Positions 1 to 7,100 of a DNA stretch of 7,502 nt are shown piece after piece. The position numbers and the translations under genes are program-made. Numbering within the stretch: the stretch's first letter is position 1; the number at the start of each line of letters is the position of its first letter. The DNA is taken from NCBI GenBank assembly GCA_029864065.1, contig JAOTUD010000114.1, forward strand, positions 1 to 7,502, read 5' to 3'. This DNA is from Gammaproteobacteria bacterium. Its GTDB lineage: Bacteria; Pseudomonadota; Gammaproteobacteria; GCA-001735895. The notes beneath the pieces were generated by a model that searched no databases, had not been told where the DNA came from, and worked only from the letters and a program-made list of their open reading frames with translations.

Positions 1-326
1 TCGGATTGATGAGCGGCGGCGCGATGGCGGGGATCGCCGGCATGTCCGAGGTCGCCGGGCCGATGGGCCAGATCACCGACCATGTCTCCAATAACTATGG
101 CTTTGCCGCGATCATCGTCGCCTTCGTCGCGCGCCTGAACCCGGTCGGCATATTCTTCGCCAGCCTGTTGATGGCCCTGCTATACCTCGGCGGCGAACAG
201 GCGCAGCAGTACCTGAACCTGCCGTCGTCGATTTCGAACGTGTTCCAGGGCATGTTGCTGATGTTCCTGCTCGGCTCAGACGTGTTCATCAACTACCGTA
301 TACGCTGGAAGGAGGCGCTGGCCTGA
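1..326 (+). CDS. ABC transporter permease, C-terminal part (purine/nucleoside type, BPD_transp_2)
   Basis: This is the 3' end of an inner-membrane permease subunit. Its start lies left of the window, and 107 codons are visible, read from base 3. Three features match the C-terminal half of permeases that work with BMP-type binding proteins (the nucleoside/purine importers related to NupP/YufP). These are a Gly/Ala-rich helix (SGGAMAGIAGMSEVAG), the stretch YGFAAIIVAFVARLNPVGI, and a final hydrophobic helix ending in a basic tail (YRIRWKEALA). The next gene starts one base inside this stop codon, and its Shine-Dalgarno (AAGGAGG, 309-315) lies inside this gene, so the two permeases are translated together. 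An ATPase gene is expected upstream. That the substrate is a purine is inferred from the neighbouring catabolic genes. Confidence 0.88.
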   Translation, partial: GLMSGGAMAGIAGMSEVAGPMGQITDHVSNNYGFAAIIVAFVARLNPVGIFFASLLMALLYLGGEQAQQYLNLPSSISNVFQGMLLMFLLGSDVFINYRIRWKEALA

Positions 327-1258
327 TGGACGGATCTATCGTCAGCTCGATACTGTTCGCGACCATCGTCGCCGGCACGCCGTTGATTATCGTCGCGCTG
401 GGGCAGTTGATCGCCGAGAAATCGGGGGTGCTGAACCTCGGCGCCGAGGGCATGATGGCGATGGGCGCGATCGCCGGATTCGCGGTCACACTGCACAGCG
501 GCAATCCGTGGTTCGGCGTCCTCGCCGGCATGGCGGCCGGCGCTGCGATGTCGTTTATTTTCGCGGTCGTCGTGCTGACGCTGCTGGGCAACCAGGTGGC
601 GAGCGGTCTCGCGTTATCGATTCTCGGCGTCGGCCTGTCGGCGTTTATCGGCAAGCCTTACGAGTCGGAAATCCTGCCGACAGTGGGCGCGATACGGATC
701 CCGCTGCTGGCCGATATCCCGGTCATCGGCGCGCCGCTGTTCAACCAGCAGGCGCTGGTCTATTTTTCGTGGATACTGTTCGGCGGTATCGTCTGGTTTC
801 TTTATCGCAGTCGCCCCGGTCTGGTGCTGCGCGCGGTTGGCGAGTCGCCGTCGTCGGCGCACTCGATCGGATACCACGCGATCCGCATCCGCTACCTCGC
901 GACGATTTTCGGCGGCGCGATGGCCGGCATCGGCGGTTCCTTCCTGTCGGTTTTTTATACCCCGCTGTGGGTCGAGGGCATGGTCGCGGGACGCGGCTGG
1001 ATCGCGATAGCGCTGGTCGTGTTCGCCACCTGGCGGCCGTTCCGGGTGCTGGTCGGCGCCTACCTGTTCGGCGGCGTCATGGTGGTGCAACTGTTCGTGC
1101 AGGGGTCGGATCTGGATATCAATATCCCGTCGCAGTTCCTGTCGGCGTTGCCATACCTCGCGACCATCATCGTGCTGGTGATCATTTCGCGCGACCAGAA
1201 CACGGTACGCTTGAACGCGCCGGTTTCGCTGGGGCAGCCCTTCAGGCCGGAAGCTTAA
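326..1258 (+). CDS. ABC transporter permease (purine/nucleoside type, BPD_transp_2), second subunit
   Basis: This is a complete 310-residue inner-membrane permease. Residues 34-42 (GVLNLGAEG) and the following MMAMGA are the hallmark of the NupQ/YufQ-like permeases that partner BMP-family binding proteins. Hydrophobic helices fill most of the chain. The cytoplasmic loop GESPSSAHSIG (about 172-182) resembles the coupling loop that contacts the ATPase. The ATG at 326-328 overlaps the upstream TGA by one base and is served by AAGGAGG at 309-315 with a 10-base spacer, so the start is secure. It would form a heterodimeric channel with the preceding permease. The binding protein follows 85 bases downstream. 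In many relatives the binding protein comes first, so this order is a mild variation. The family is clear. The substrate (purine base or nucleoside) is inferred only from context. Confidence 0.92.
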   Translation: MDGSIVSSILFATIVAGTPLIIVALGQLIAEKSGVLNLGAEGMMAMGAIAGFAVTLHSGNPWFGVLAGMAAGAAMSFIFAVVVLTLLGNQVASGLALSILGVGLSAFIGKPYESEILPTVGAIRIPLLADIPVIGAPLFNQQALVYFSWILFGGIVWFLYRSRPGLVLRAVGESPSSAHSIGYHAIRIRYLATIFGGAMAGIGGSFLSVFYTPLWVEGMVAGRGWIAIALVVFATWRPFRVLVGAYLFGGVMVVQLFVQGSDLDINIPSQFLSALPYLATIIVLVIISRDQNTVRLNAPVSLGQPFRPEA

Positions 1259-1260
1259 GC

Positions 1261-1275
1261 CGGGGTTAATCCCCG
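1261..1275 (+). repeat. Small perfect inverted repeat between permease and binding-protein genes
   Basis: CGGGG and CCCCG form a perfect 5-bp stem around the loop TTAAT, two bases after the permease stop. No T-tract follows, so it is a poor intrinsic terminator. It might slow decay or processing of the transporter mRNA. The rest of the 85-base gap shows no promoter that I can defend. Confidence 0.4.
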
Positions 1276-1343
1276 AGGGCATATAACCATGGTAGCAATA
1301 CCCCTACACTAACTTGAAACAATAATCCCGGGAGGGTTTCGCA

Positions 1344-2423
1344 ATGACTGTTACAAAGACACTGATAACCAGGCCGCTGCTGGCCGCGTTCACCGCGCTG
1401 GCGGTAATCTTCGGCGGCGCCGCCCAGGCTGCCGACAACGTCGGCTTCGTTTACGTAAGCCCGATCGGCGACGCCGGCTGGACCTACCAGCACAACCTTG
1501 GCCGCCTGCAGGTGGAGAAGGAAACCGGCGCGACGACGAAATACGTCGAGAACGTCGCCGAGGGCGCCGATGCCGAGCGCGTAATCCGCGAAATGGCCAA
1601 GCGCGGCGACAAGGTGATCTTTGCCACCAGCTTCGGCTACATGAACTACATGCTAAAGGTATCCAAGAGCTTCCCGAAAACCGCCTTCGTGCATGTCACC
1701 GGATACAAGCTCGGCAAGAACATGGGGCTGGTCAACGCGCGCTTTTACGAAGGCCGTTACCTGACCGGGGTCATCGCCGGCGAAATGACCAGGTCGAACG
1801 TGCTCGGCTACGTCGCGGCGTTTCCGATTCCCGAAGTGCTGCAGGGCATCAACGCCTTCATCAAGGGCGCGCGCAGCGTCAACCCGAAGGCCGAGTTGCG
1901 CGTGATCTGGGTCAACTCGTGGTACGACCCGGGCAAGGAGCGCCAGGCAGCGGCGACGCTGATATCGCAGGGCGCCGACGTGATCACGCACCACACCGAT
2001 TCGACCGCGGTAGTGCAGACTGCCGAGGACGAAGGCATCTACGCCTTCGGCTATCATTCCGACATGTCCAAGTACGGTCCGAAGGCGCACCTGACCGCGA
2101 CCACCCACCTGTGGGGCGATTACTACGTCAAGACGGTCAAGGACGTGCTCGCCGGAACCTGGACGCCGACCAGCGTCTGGGGCGGCTACCCGCGAGGCAT
2201 GATCAAGCTGGCGCCGATGAACAAGGCGATCCCGGAAGAATTGCAAAACCGGATCAGGGACTTGGAAAAGCAGTTGACCGAGCGCAAGCTGCACCCCTTT
2301 GCCGGCCCGGTGATCGACCAGAGCGGCAAAACCATCGTCCCGGCCGGTAAGAACATGACCGACGACGAGCTCAACAAGATGAATTACTACCTGCAGGGCG
2401 TGGTCAGCAAGATTCCCAACTAG
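1344..2423 (+). CDS. BMP-family ABC transporter substrate-binding protein (periplasmic)
   Basis: This 359-residue protein binds the substrate for the two permeases upstream. Residues 1-29 form a classical Sec signal: basic Lys5 and Arg10, a hydrophobic core LLAAFTALAVIFGGAA, and an AQA cleavage site before Ala30. There is no lipobox cysteine, so the mature protein should be soluble in the periplasm. The mature start NVGFVYVSPIGDAGWTYQHN (32-51) is the typical first strand and ligand-pocket segment of the Med/BmpA (PnrA-like) family. Further family marks are the stretches IFATSFGYMN, YEGRYLTGVIAGEMT and GADVITHHTDSTA. The ATG has a good Shine-Dalgarno (GGAGGG, 1331-1336, 7-base spacer). Known family members bind nucleosides or purines, and the neighbouring guaD, puuD, alc and allA make a purine or urate ligand likely here. 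The exact ligand cannot be read from the sequence. Confidence 0.93.
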   Translation: MTVTKTLITRPLLAAFTALAVIFGGAAQAADNVGFVYVSPIGDAGWTYQHNLGRLQVEKETGATTKYVENVAEGADAERVIREMAKRGDKVIFATSFGYMNYMLKVSKSFPKTAFVHVTGYKLGKNMGLVNARFYEGRYLTGVIAGEMTRSNVLGYVAAFPIPEVLQGINAFIKGARSVNPKAELRVIWVNSWYDPGKERQAAATLISQGADVITHHTDSTAVVQTAEDEGIYAFGYHSDMSKYGPKAHLTATTHLWGDYYVKTVKDVLAGTWTPTSVWGGYPRGMIKLAPMNKAIPEELQNRIRDLEKQLTERKLHPFAGPVIDQSGKTIVPAGKNMTDDELNKMNYYLQGVVSKIPN

Positions 2424-2430
2424 GGCGAGG

Positions 2431-2463
2431 CGGGCGGGTGTGCCTGTGGCCACCCGCCGGTTT
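2431..2463 (+). terminator. Strong hairpin after the binding-protein gene (terminator, attenuator or mRNA stabiliser)
   Basis: Positions 2431-2440 and 2451-2460 pair over 10 positions with one mismatch. With one bulged T the stem extends by GCC/GGC to a TGT loop. It starts seven bases after the binding-protein stop and is followed only by TTT, so the T-tract is weak. It may end part of the transcript or protect the abundant binding-protein message, as is common in ABC transporter operons. It overlaps the GTG at 2438, which argues against that codon as the start of the next gene. Confidence 0.6.
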
Positions 2464-2485
2464 CCGCTGGATTATTCGATTACCG

Positions 2486-3676
2486 ATGGAAATATACCTG
2501 CTCGACTGGCTTAACCTGTTGCTGCGCTGGCTGCACTTTATCGCCGGCGTGGCCTGGATCGGCGCGTCGTTTTATTTCGTCATGCTCGACAGCTCGCTGC
2601 GCCAGCCCGCGCGCGCCCAGGATAAGGAGCGTGGCGTCACTGGCGAGCTGTGGGCGGTGCATGGCGGCGGGATATACCAGAGCCAGAAATTCCTGCTGGG
2701 ACCGGTGGGCGAATCCCTGTCGGAACACCTGCATTGGTCGAAATGGGAAGCCTACACCACCTGGCTGTCGGGCATCGGCCTGCTGGTCGTGGTCTACTGG
2801 TTCGGCGCCGGCAGCTACCTGATCGACAGCCAGGTCATGCCCCTGTCGATCCCGGGCGCGATCGCGATCAGCCTCGGCGTGATCGTCGCCGGCTGGGTCG
2901 TCTATGACCTGCTGTGCAAGGGGCTGCGGGGCAGGGACGCACTGCTCGCGGCGATTATTTTCGTGCTGGTTGCGGCGGTTGCCTGGAGCCTGTTTCAGCT
3001 GCTGAGCGCGCGCGCGGCGTTCCTGCACGTCGGCGCCATGATGGGTACCATCATGGCGGCCAACGTTTTCTTTCATATCATTCCCGGACAAAAGAGAATC
3101 GTCGCGCAAATGCGCGCCGGCGCAACGCCGGATGCCGAACCCGGCATCGTCGGCAAGCAGCGCTCGGTGCACAACACCTATTTCACGCTGCCGGTGCTGT
3201 TCATCATGATCAGCAATCATTACCCGATGACCTATAGCCATCAAAACGGCTGGCTGGTGCTGGTATTCCTCATGCTCGCCGGCGTCCTGATCCGGCAGTA
3301 TTTCGTGCAGCGCCACGGTGGCCGCGCGCAGCTGGCGCTGCCGGCGGTAGCGCTCCTGCTGTTGCTATCGATGGTCTGGTACCTGAGCCCGAAGGCGATC
3401 GATACGGCGCCCGGCGGTGACGTCAGCACGGCGCGGGTGTCCGGAATTATCGCCACCCGCTGCGTCGCCTGCCACGCGAGCCAGCCGACCCAGCCCGGCT
3501 TCGCCGCAGCGCCTCTGGGCCTGGTCATGGAAACCCCTGAGCAGATTACCAATAACGCCGCGCGCATCGCCACCACGGTGCAATCCCGCTACATGCCGAT
3601 CGGTAACCTGACCGGGATGACCGATGGGGAACGCGCCGTCGTCGCCGCCTGGTACGCGCAGCTGCAGCAGCAATAG
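2486..3676 (+). CDS. puuD: Membrane-bound urate hydroxylase with C-terminal cytochrome c domain
   Basis: This protein of 396 residues oxidises urate to 5-hydroxyisourate in the inner membrane and passes electrons to a cytochrome c. It therefore needs no O2-dependent urate oxidase and makes no peroxide. The N-terminal urate hydroxylase region (about residues 1-300) begins MEIYLLDWLNLLLRWLHFIAGVAWIG and carries the family stretch AVHGGGIYQSQKF and about eight hydrophobic helices. The C-terminal domain has the haem c motif CVACH (Cys326, Cys329, His330) and a probable axial methionine at Met370 (RYMPIG). The start is taken as ATG 2486, where the family-like sequence begins. The in-frame GTG at 2438 would add 16 unfamiliar residues and lies inside a hairpin. 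No good Shine-Dalgarno precedes 2486, so the start is the weakest part of the call. guaD follows after 5 bases. Confidence 0.92.
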   Translation: MEIYLLDWLNLLLRWLHFIAGVAWIGASFYFVMLDSSLRQPARAQDKERGVTGELWAVHGGGIYQSQKFLLGPVGESLSEHLHWSKWEAYTTWLSGIGLLVVVYWFGAGSYLIDSQVMPLSIPGAIAISLGVIVAGWVVYDLLCKGLRGRDALLAAIIFVLVAAVAWSLFQLLSARAAFLHVGAMMGTIMAANVFFHIIPGQKRIVAQMRAGATPDAEPGIVGKQRSVHNTYFTLPVLFIMISNHYPMTYSHQNGWLVLVFLMLAGVLIRQYFVQRHGGRAQLALPAVALLLLLSMVWYLSPKAIDTAPGGDVSTARVSGIIATRCVACHASQPTQPGFAAAPLGLVMETPEQITNNAARIATTVQSRYMPIGNLTGMTDGERAVVAAWYAQLQQQ

Positions 3677-3681
3677 TTGCG

Positions 3682-5013
3682 ATGACAGTCGTTCCTGCGC
3701 CGCTGGACAATGATTCGTGCGATACCGCGATCCGCGCGGATTTCGTGCATTTCCTGTCCGACCCCGACAACAGCGGTGACGCCGTGGAATATATCGAGGA
3801 CGGCCTGCTGCTGCTGAAGCAGGGCCGTGTCCGGCAGCTGGTGCCGGCCGCGGACTGGATCGATTTCCTGCCCGACGGGTCACACCTGTACGATTATAGC
3901 GGGCGGCTGGTGATGCCCGGTTTTATCGATACCCATACCCATTACCCGCAAACCGAAATGATCGCGAGCCACGGCCTGCAATTGCTCGACTGGCTGCAGC
4001 AGTACACCTTTCCCACCGAGATGAAATTCGCCGAGCGCGAGCATGCCGACAGGATCGCCGCGTTCTTCTGCGAGCAAATGTTGCGCAACGGCACCACCAC
4101 CAGCGCGGTCTTCGCCACCGTGCACGCGCAATCGGTGGACGCGATATTCGAGCAGGCGCAAAGGCGCGACCTGTGCCTGGTCGCGGGCAAGGTCATGATG
4201 GATCGCAACGCGCCGCCAGCGCTCTGCGACAGCGCCGAGTCGAGCTACCGCGACTGCTCCGAACTGATCAGGCGCTGGCACCTGAAAGGGCGCTGCCATT
4301 ACGCGGTGACGCCGCGTTTCGCGCCCTGCTCGAGCCCTGCGCAGCTCGAGATCTGCGGCCAGCTGCTCGCCGAGCAGCCGGACCTGTACCTGCAGTCGCA
4401 CCTGGCCGAAAACCGCGCCGAGGTCGACTGGGTGGCGAGGCTGTTTCCCGACAGCCGCAGCTATCTCGACGTCTACGACAGTTTCGGCCTGCTGGGCCCG
4501 CGTTCGATTTACGGCCATTGTATTCACCTCGATCGGCAGGACCGCGAGCGCATGGCGGCGAGCGGCGCCGCGATCGCGTTCTGCCCGACCTCGAACCTGT
4601 TTCTTGGCAGCGGCCTGTTCCGCCTCGACGACGCGCGTGAGCAGGGTATCCGCGTCGGCGTCGCCACCGATGTCGGCGCCGGCACCAGTTTCAGCATGCT
4701 GCAAACGCTCGCCGAGGCCTACAAGGTTTGCCAGCTGGCGGGCCAGCGGCTGACGCCGCTGAAGGCGTTTTACCTGGCGACGCTGGGCGCGGCGCAGGCG
4801 CTCTACCTCGATCACAGGATCGGCAATTTCGGCGTCGGCAAGGAGGCCGACCTGGTAGTGCTCGAGCTCGGCGCCACCGAGCTGATGCAATGCCGCATGG
4901 AAAACGCGTCGACGCTGGAAGAGCGCCTGTTCGCGCTGATGATGCTCGGCGACGACCGCTGCGTGCAGGCCACCCACGTCATGGGCAAACGCCAGTACTC
5001 CCGGAACCACTGA
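3682..5013 (+). CDS. guaD: Guanine deaminase
   Basis: This 443-residue cytosolic zinc amidohydrolase converts guanine to xanthine and ammonia. The metal site is complete: DTHTH (His85, His87), SHLAE (His240, with Glu243 as the likely catalytic acid), GHC (His279) and ATDVG (Asp330). Guanine-deaminase signatures around these are THYPQTEMIASHGLQLLDWL, TFPTE, GKVMMDRNAP and ATDVGAGTSFSML, which separate it from other amidohydrolases such as AtzB/TrzA enzymes. Its length is normal for the family. The ATG at 3682 starts 5 bases after puuD with only a weak ribosome site, which suggests translational coupling. The product xanthine would be oxidised to urate by a xanthine dehydrogenase not in this window, which then feeds PuuD. 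No broken or missing residues were seen. Confidence 0.95.
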   Translation: MTVVPAPLDNDSCDTAIRADFVHFLSDPDNSGDAVEYIEDGLLLLKQGRVRQLVPAADWIDFLPDGSHLYDYSGRLVMPGFIDTHTHYPQTEMIASHGLQLLDWLQQYTFPTEMKFAEREHADRIAAFFCEQMLRNGTTTSAVFATVHAQSVDAIFEQAQRRDLCLVAGKVMMDRNAPPALCDSAESSYRDCSELIRRWHLKGRCHYAVTPRFAPCSSPAQLEICGQLLAEQPDLYLQSHLAENRAEVDWVARLFPDSRSYLDVYDSFGLLGPRSIYGHCIHLDRQDRERMAASGAAIAFCPTSNLFLGSGLFRLDDAREQGIRVGVATDVGAGTSFSMLQTLAEAYKVCQLAGQRLTPLKAFYLATLGAAQALYLDHRIGNFGVGKEADLVVLELGATELMQCRMENASTLEERLFALMMLGDDRCVQATHVMGKRQYSRNH

Positions 5014-5041
5014 TGCCCAGACCGTCAATACGCCACCCAAT

Positions 5042-5157
5042 AGTTTTTGGTCAGATCAATAACTCTGAACTGCTTATCGTCCCTTTTCAGGATACTAATT
5101 CCATTGCACCAACTGATTTCGGCCGTGAAACAATAGTTGTTGATCTGACCAAAAACT
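5042..5157. mobile_element. Palindromic 116-bp repeat element (MITE- or REP-like) inside the operon
   Basis: Two 23-base arms (5042-5064 and 5135-5157) are inverted copies that differ at one position. That position would still form a G-U pair in RNA, so a transcript could fold into an unbroken 23-bp stem. The core is TTTTTGGTCAGATCAA and its complement. The 70-base centre has a further 5-bp inverted pair (CTGAA 5065-5069, TTCAG 5086-5090). The segment is visibly richer in A and T than the genes on both sides and encodes nothing. It ends seven bases before the ribosome site of the next ORF. I recall similar GGTCAGATCAA-type palindromes scattered in proteobacterial genomes, sometimes near Y1 (REP-associated) transposases, but cannot verify that here. 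I saw no clear target-site duplication. Confidence 0.7.
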
Positions 5158-5163
5158 TCGAAT

Positions 5164-5169
5164 GGGAGG
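5164..5169 (+). promoter_or_regulatory. Ribosome binding site that sets the start of the amidohydrolase remnant
   Basis: GGGAGG lies four bases before GTG 5174 and overlaps the in-frame ATG at 5162. This makes GTG 5174 the likely start, and it is also where the family-like sequence begins (VALLLIDNAEV). The ATG at 5162 has only the tail of the palindromic element upstream and no ribosome site. Confidence 0.6.
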
Positions 5170-5173
5170 TCGC

Positions 5174-5605
5174 GTGGCGCTGTTGCTGATAGACAATGCC
5201 GAGGTGCTGGTGACCATGGATGGCGAGCGGCGCGAAATCGGCAACTGGGCCATCCTGGTTCGCGACCACGTGATCGAGGGGATCGGCAGCAGCGGCGAGA
5301 TTCGCGCCGGTGTCGCGGCGTCTGGGCTGGAGCCGGAGCGTTATATCGATGCCGGGGGCTGCGTGATCCTGCCCGGCCTGGCTGCCTATCGCGTCGATGG
5401 CGTTCAGCATGCCGGCGGCGATGCGGTCGCAGCCTTGCTGACCTGCGCGCCGGTGGGCGCCTGGTTATCGCTGATCAACGGGCGCATCGCGGTCGAGCAG
5501 GGGCGAATCGTCGGCCTTGATCTCGATGCCCAGGGACAACAAAATAATCAACAGGCGCGGCTGCTGCTGCAGCGGGCCGCAAGCAAAGGACACTACCATG
5601 ACTGA
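5174..5605 (+). pseudogene. Amidohydrolase remnant (8-oxoguanine deaminase/AtzB-like) lacking the whole catalytic barrel
   Basis: Only 143 residues remain of a family normally near 450. The N-terminal part (VALLLIDNAEVLVTMDGE through CVILPGL) matches the start of 8-oxoguanine deaminase/hydroxyatrazine hydrolase-like enzymes. In those enzymes LPGL is followed by a metal-binding HHH or HxH segment. Here LPGL runs straight into LAAYRVDGVQHAGGDAVAAL, LLTCAPVGAWLSLINGR and VEQGRIVGLDLDA, which match the C-terminal end of the same family. The join is at about 5378-5390. All zinc ligands and catalytic residues are gone, so deaminase activity is not possible. The fusion is in frame with no internal stop. 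What is left corresponds to the small beta-sandwich domain that the two chain ends build together. It overlaps alc by 8 bases. It is probably decaying, although a residual role through coupling or as a small protein is conceivable. Confidence 0.75.
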
Positions 5606-6593
5606 ACAGGCCCCCGACTTTATCGATCGCTGGATTAATCTCGCGCAGCCGCGCCTGGGCGCGCAAATCGTTTCCTGCAGCGACGATTTTTTCGCCGAGT
5701 GCAGCCGCATGCTCAAGCCCGAGGCGCCGGTATTCATCGACGGCAAGTTCGATGACAACGGCAAATGGATGGACGGCTGGGAAACGCGCCGGCGTCGCAA
5801 CGGCGGCTACGATCATGCGATCGTCAGGCTCGGCCTGCCCGGCGAAATCAAGGGAGTCGATATCGATACCACGCATTTTACCGGCAACTTCCCGCCGGCG
5901 GCATCGCTGGAAGCCTGTTTCAGCGACGGCGCGCCCGACGATTCGAGCGACTGGATCACGCTGATCGAATCGACCGGCCTGCAGGGCAGCAGCCACCATT
6001 ATTTCACCATCGACAACGCCGACTGTTTCAGCCACGTGCGCCTGAATATATACCCGGATGGCGGTATTGCGCGGTTGCGCATTCACGGCAGGGTGGTCAG
6101 CGACGTCGAGGCGCTCGACAAAACGGTGCTGCACAACCTCGCCGCGGTCGAACTCGGCGCGCGCGCGATCGCCTGGAACGACGCCCACTTCGGCGCCGCC
6201 GCGAACCTGCTCAACCCGGGCCGCGGCGTCAACATGGGCGACGGCTGGGAAACCCGGCGCCGGCGCGAACCCGGCAACGACTGGTGCATCATCGAGCTCG
6301 GGCACCCCGGCGAAATCGCCGAAGTGCTTATCGATACCGCGCATTTCAAGGGCAATTACCCGGATCGTTGCTCGCTGCAGGCGGCGCAGGTCAGCGCCGG
6401 AACGGTCGCCTCGATCGTCACGCAAAGCCAGTTCTGGCAGGATTTGCTGGCGCCGCAGAAACTGCAGATGGATAACGAACATCGGTTCAGCGACGAGGTG
6501 CAATGCCTGGGCAGGGTCAGCCACGTGCGCGTGAATATCTTTCCGGACGGGGGCTTAAGCCGCATCCGGCTGCTGGGCAGGATCCATGGCTGA
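5598..6593 (+). CDS. alc: Allantoicase
   Basis: This 331-residue cytosolic enzyme hydrolyses allantoate to ureidoglycolate and urea. It has the family's internal duplication. Repeat one (about 20-175) carries MDGWETRRRR (58-67) and VDIDTTHFTGNFP. Repeat two (about 184-331) carries GDGWETRRRR (214-223) and VLIDTAHFKGNYP. Each repeat ends in a similar strand (SHVRLNIYPDGGIARLRIHG and SHVRVNIFPDGGLSRIRLLG). The start is ATG 5598, which has AAAGGA at 5585-5590. An upstream in-frame extension to 5517 would only add sequence that overlaps the remnant ORF and is unlike the family. It overlaps the remnant before it and allA after it by 8 bases each. The allantoinase that supplies allantoate is not in the window. 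The call is firm. Confidence 0.95.
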   Translation: MTEQAPDFIDRWINLAQPRLGAQIVSCSDDFFAECSRMLKPEAPVFIDGKFDDNGKWMDGWETRRRRNGGYDHAIVRLGLPGEIKGVDIDTTHFTGNFPPAASLEACFSDGAPDDSSDWITLIESTGLQGSSHHYFTIDNADCFSHVRLNIYPDGGIARLRIHGRVVSDVEALDKTVLHNLAAVELGARAIAWNDAHFGAAANLLNPGRGVNMGDGWETRRRREPGNDWCIIELGHPGEIAEVLIDTAHFKGNYPDRCSLQAAQVSAGTVASIVTQSQFWQDLLAPQKLQMDNEHRFSDEVQCLGRVSHVRVNIFPDGGLSRIRLLGRIHG

Positions 6594-7089
6594 CGCGCTC
6601 GAGGTCAAACCGCTGTCGCGGGACGCGTTCGCGCCCTTCGGCGATGTCATCGAATTCGAGGGCAGGGAATCCTACCCGATCAACGACGGTATGGCCGATC
6701 GTTTCCACGCGCTGGCCGGGGTCGAGCTGGGCGGCGCCGACGCACGCGCGGTGATCAGCCTGGTGGCGAGTCGAAAGTTCGACCTGCCGCGCAGGGTCGA
6801 TCACATGGAATTCCACCCGCATGGCAGCCAGGCTTTTATCCCGCTCGACGCCACGCCGTTCATCGTCGTGGTCAGCGCGGCGGGCACGGCGCCCGACCCG
6901 GACGGTCTGCATGCCTTCGTCACCAACGGACGGCAGGGCATCAACTACCATGCCGGCACCTGGCATCACGTGCTGCTGACGCCTTACGCGGCGATGCGCT
7001 TCGTCTGCGTCGACCGTGATTCGCCCGCCGACAACTGCGTCGATTTTCACATCCCCGAGCCCGACCAGCCCCTGCTCGTTCTCCCCTGA
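6586..7089 (+). CDS. allA: Ureidoglycolate lyase
   Basis: This 167-residue enzyme splits ureidoglycolate into glyoxylate and urea, the last step after allantoicase. The start MADALEVKPLSRDAFAPFGD is the typical AllA opening (a KPL...F.PFGDVI pattern). The conserved core MEFHPHGSQAFIPL (74-87) and NYHAGTWHHVLL (120-131) are the cupin-like active-site stretches of the family. The length is normal. The ATG at 6586 lies inside the end of alc, with TGA of alc at 6591-6593, and GCAGGA is only a few bases upstream. Expression therefore probably depends on ribosomes arriving from alc. It is the last catabolic gene of the run. After its stop comes a 331-base gap with a repeat element. Confidence 0.95.
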   Translation: MADALEVKPLSRDAFAPFGDVIEFEGRESYPINDGMADRFHALAGVELGGADARAVISLVASRKFDLPRRVDHMEFHPHGSQAFIPLDATPFIVVVSAAGTAPDPDGLHAFVTNGRQGINYHAGTWHHVLLTPYAAMRFVCVDRDSPADNCVDFHIPEPDQPLLVLP

Positions 7090-7100
7090 CCGAGTATGAA

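Noticed and set aside
1259..1343. Purine riboswitch or strong promoter before the binding-protein gene
   Set aside because: The 85-base gap is too short and lacks the paired helices and conserved loops of a purine riboswitch. No -35/-10 pair stands out.
2438..2485. Upstream GTG start for puuD
   Set aside because: It would put 16 unfamiliar residues before the family-like MEIYLLDW start, and it lies inside the hairpin after the binding-protein gene.
3880..5040. Long antisense open frame of 386 codons opposite guaD
   Set aside because: It mirrors guaD, whose metal site and signatures are complete. GC-rich codon use opens long opposite frames, and the translation shows no recognisable domain.
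5517..5597. Upstream extension of alc to an in-frame ATG at 5517
   Set aside because: The added 27 residues are rich in Cys, Arg and Asn, overlap the remnant frame and do not resemble allantoicase starts. ATG 5598 has a good AAAGGA site.
5475..6524. Long antisense open frame opposite alc
   Set aside because: It is a shadow of the allantoicase gene, which has both family repeats. The antisense product has no family features and no ribosome site of note.
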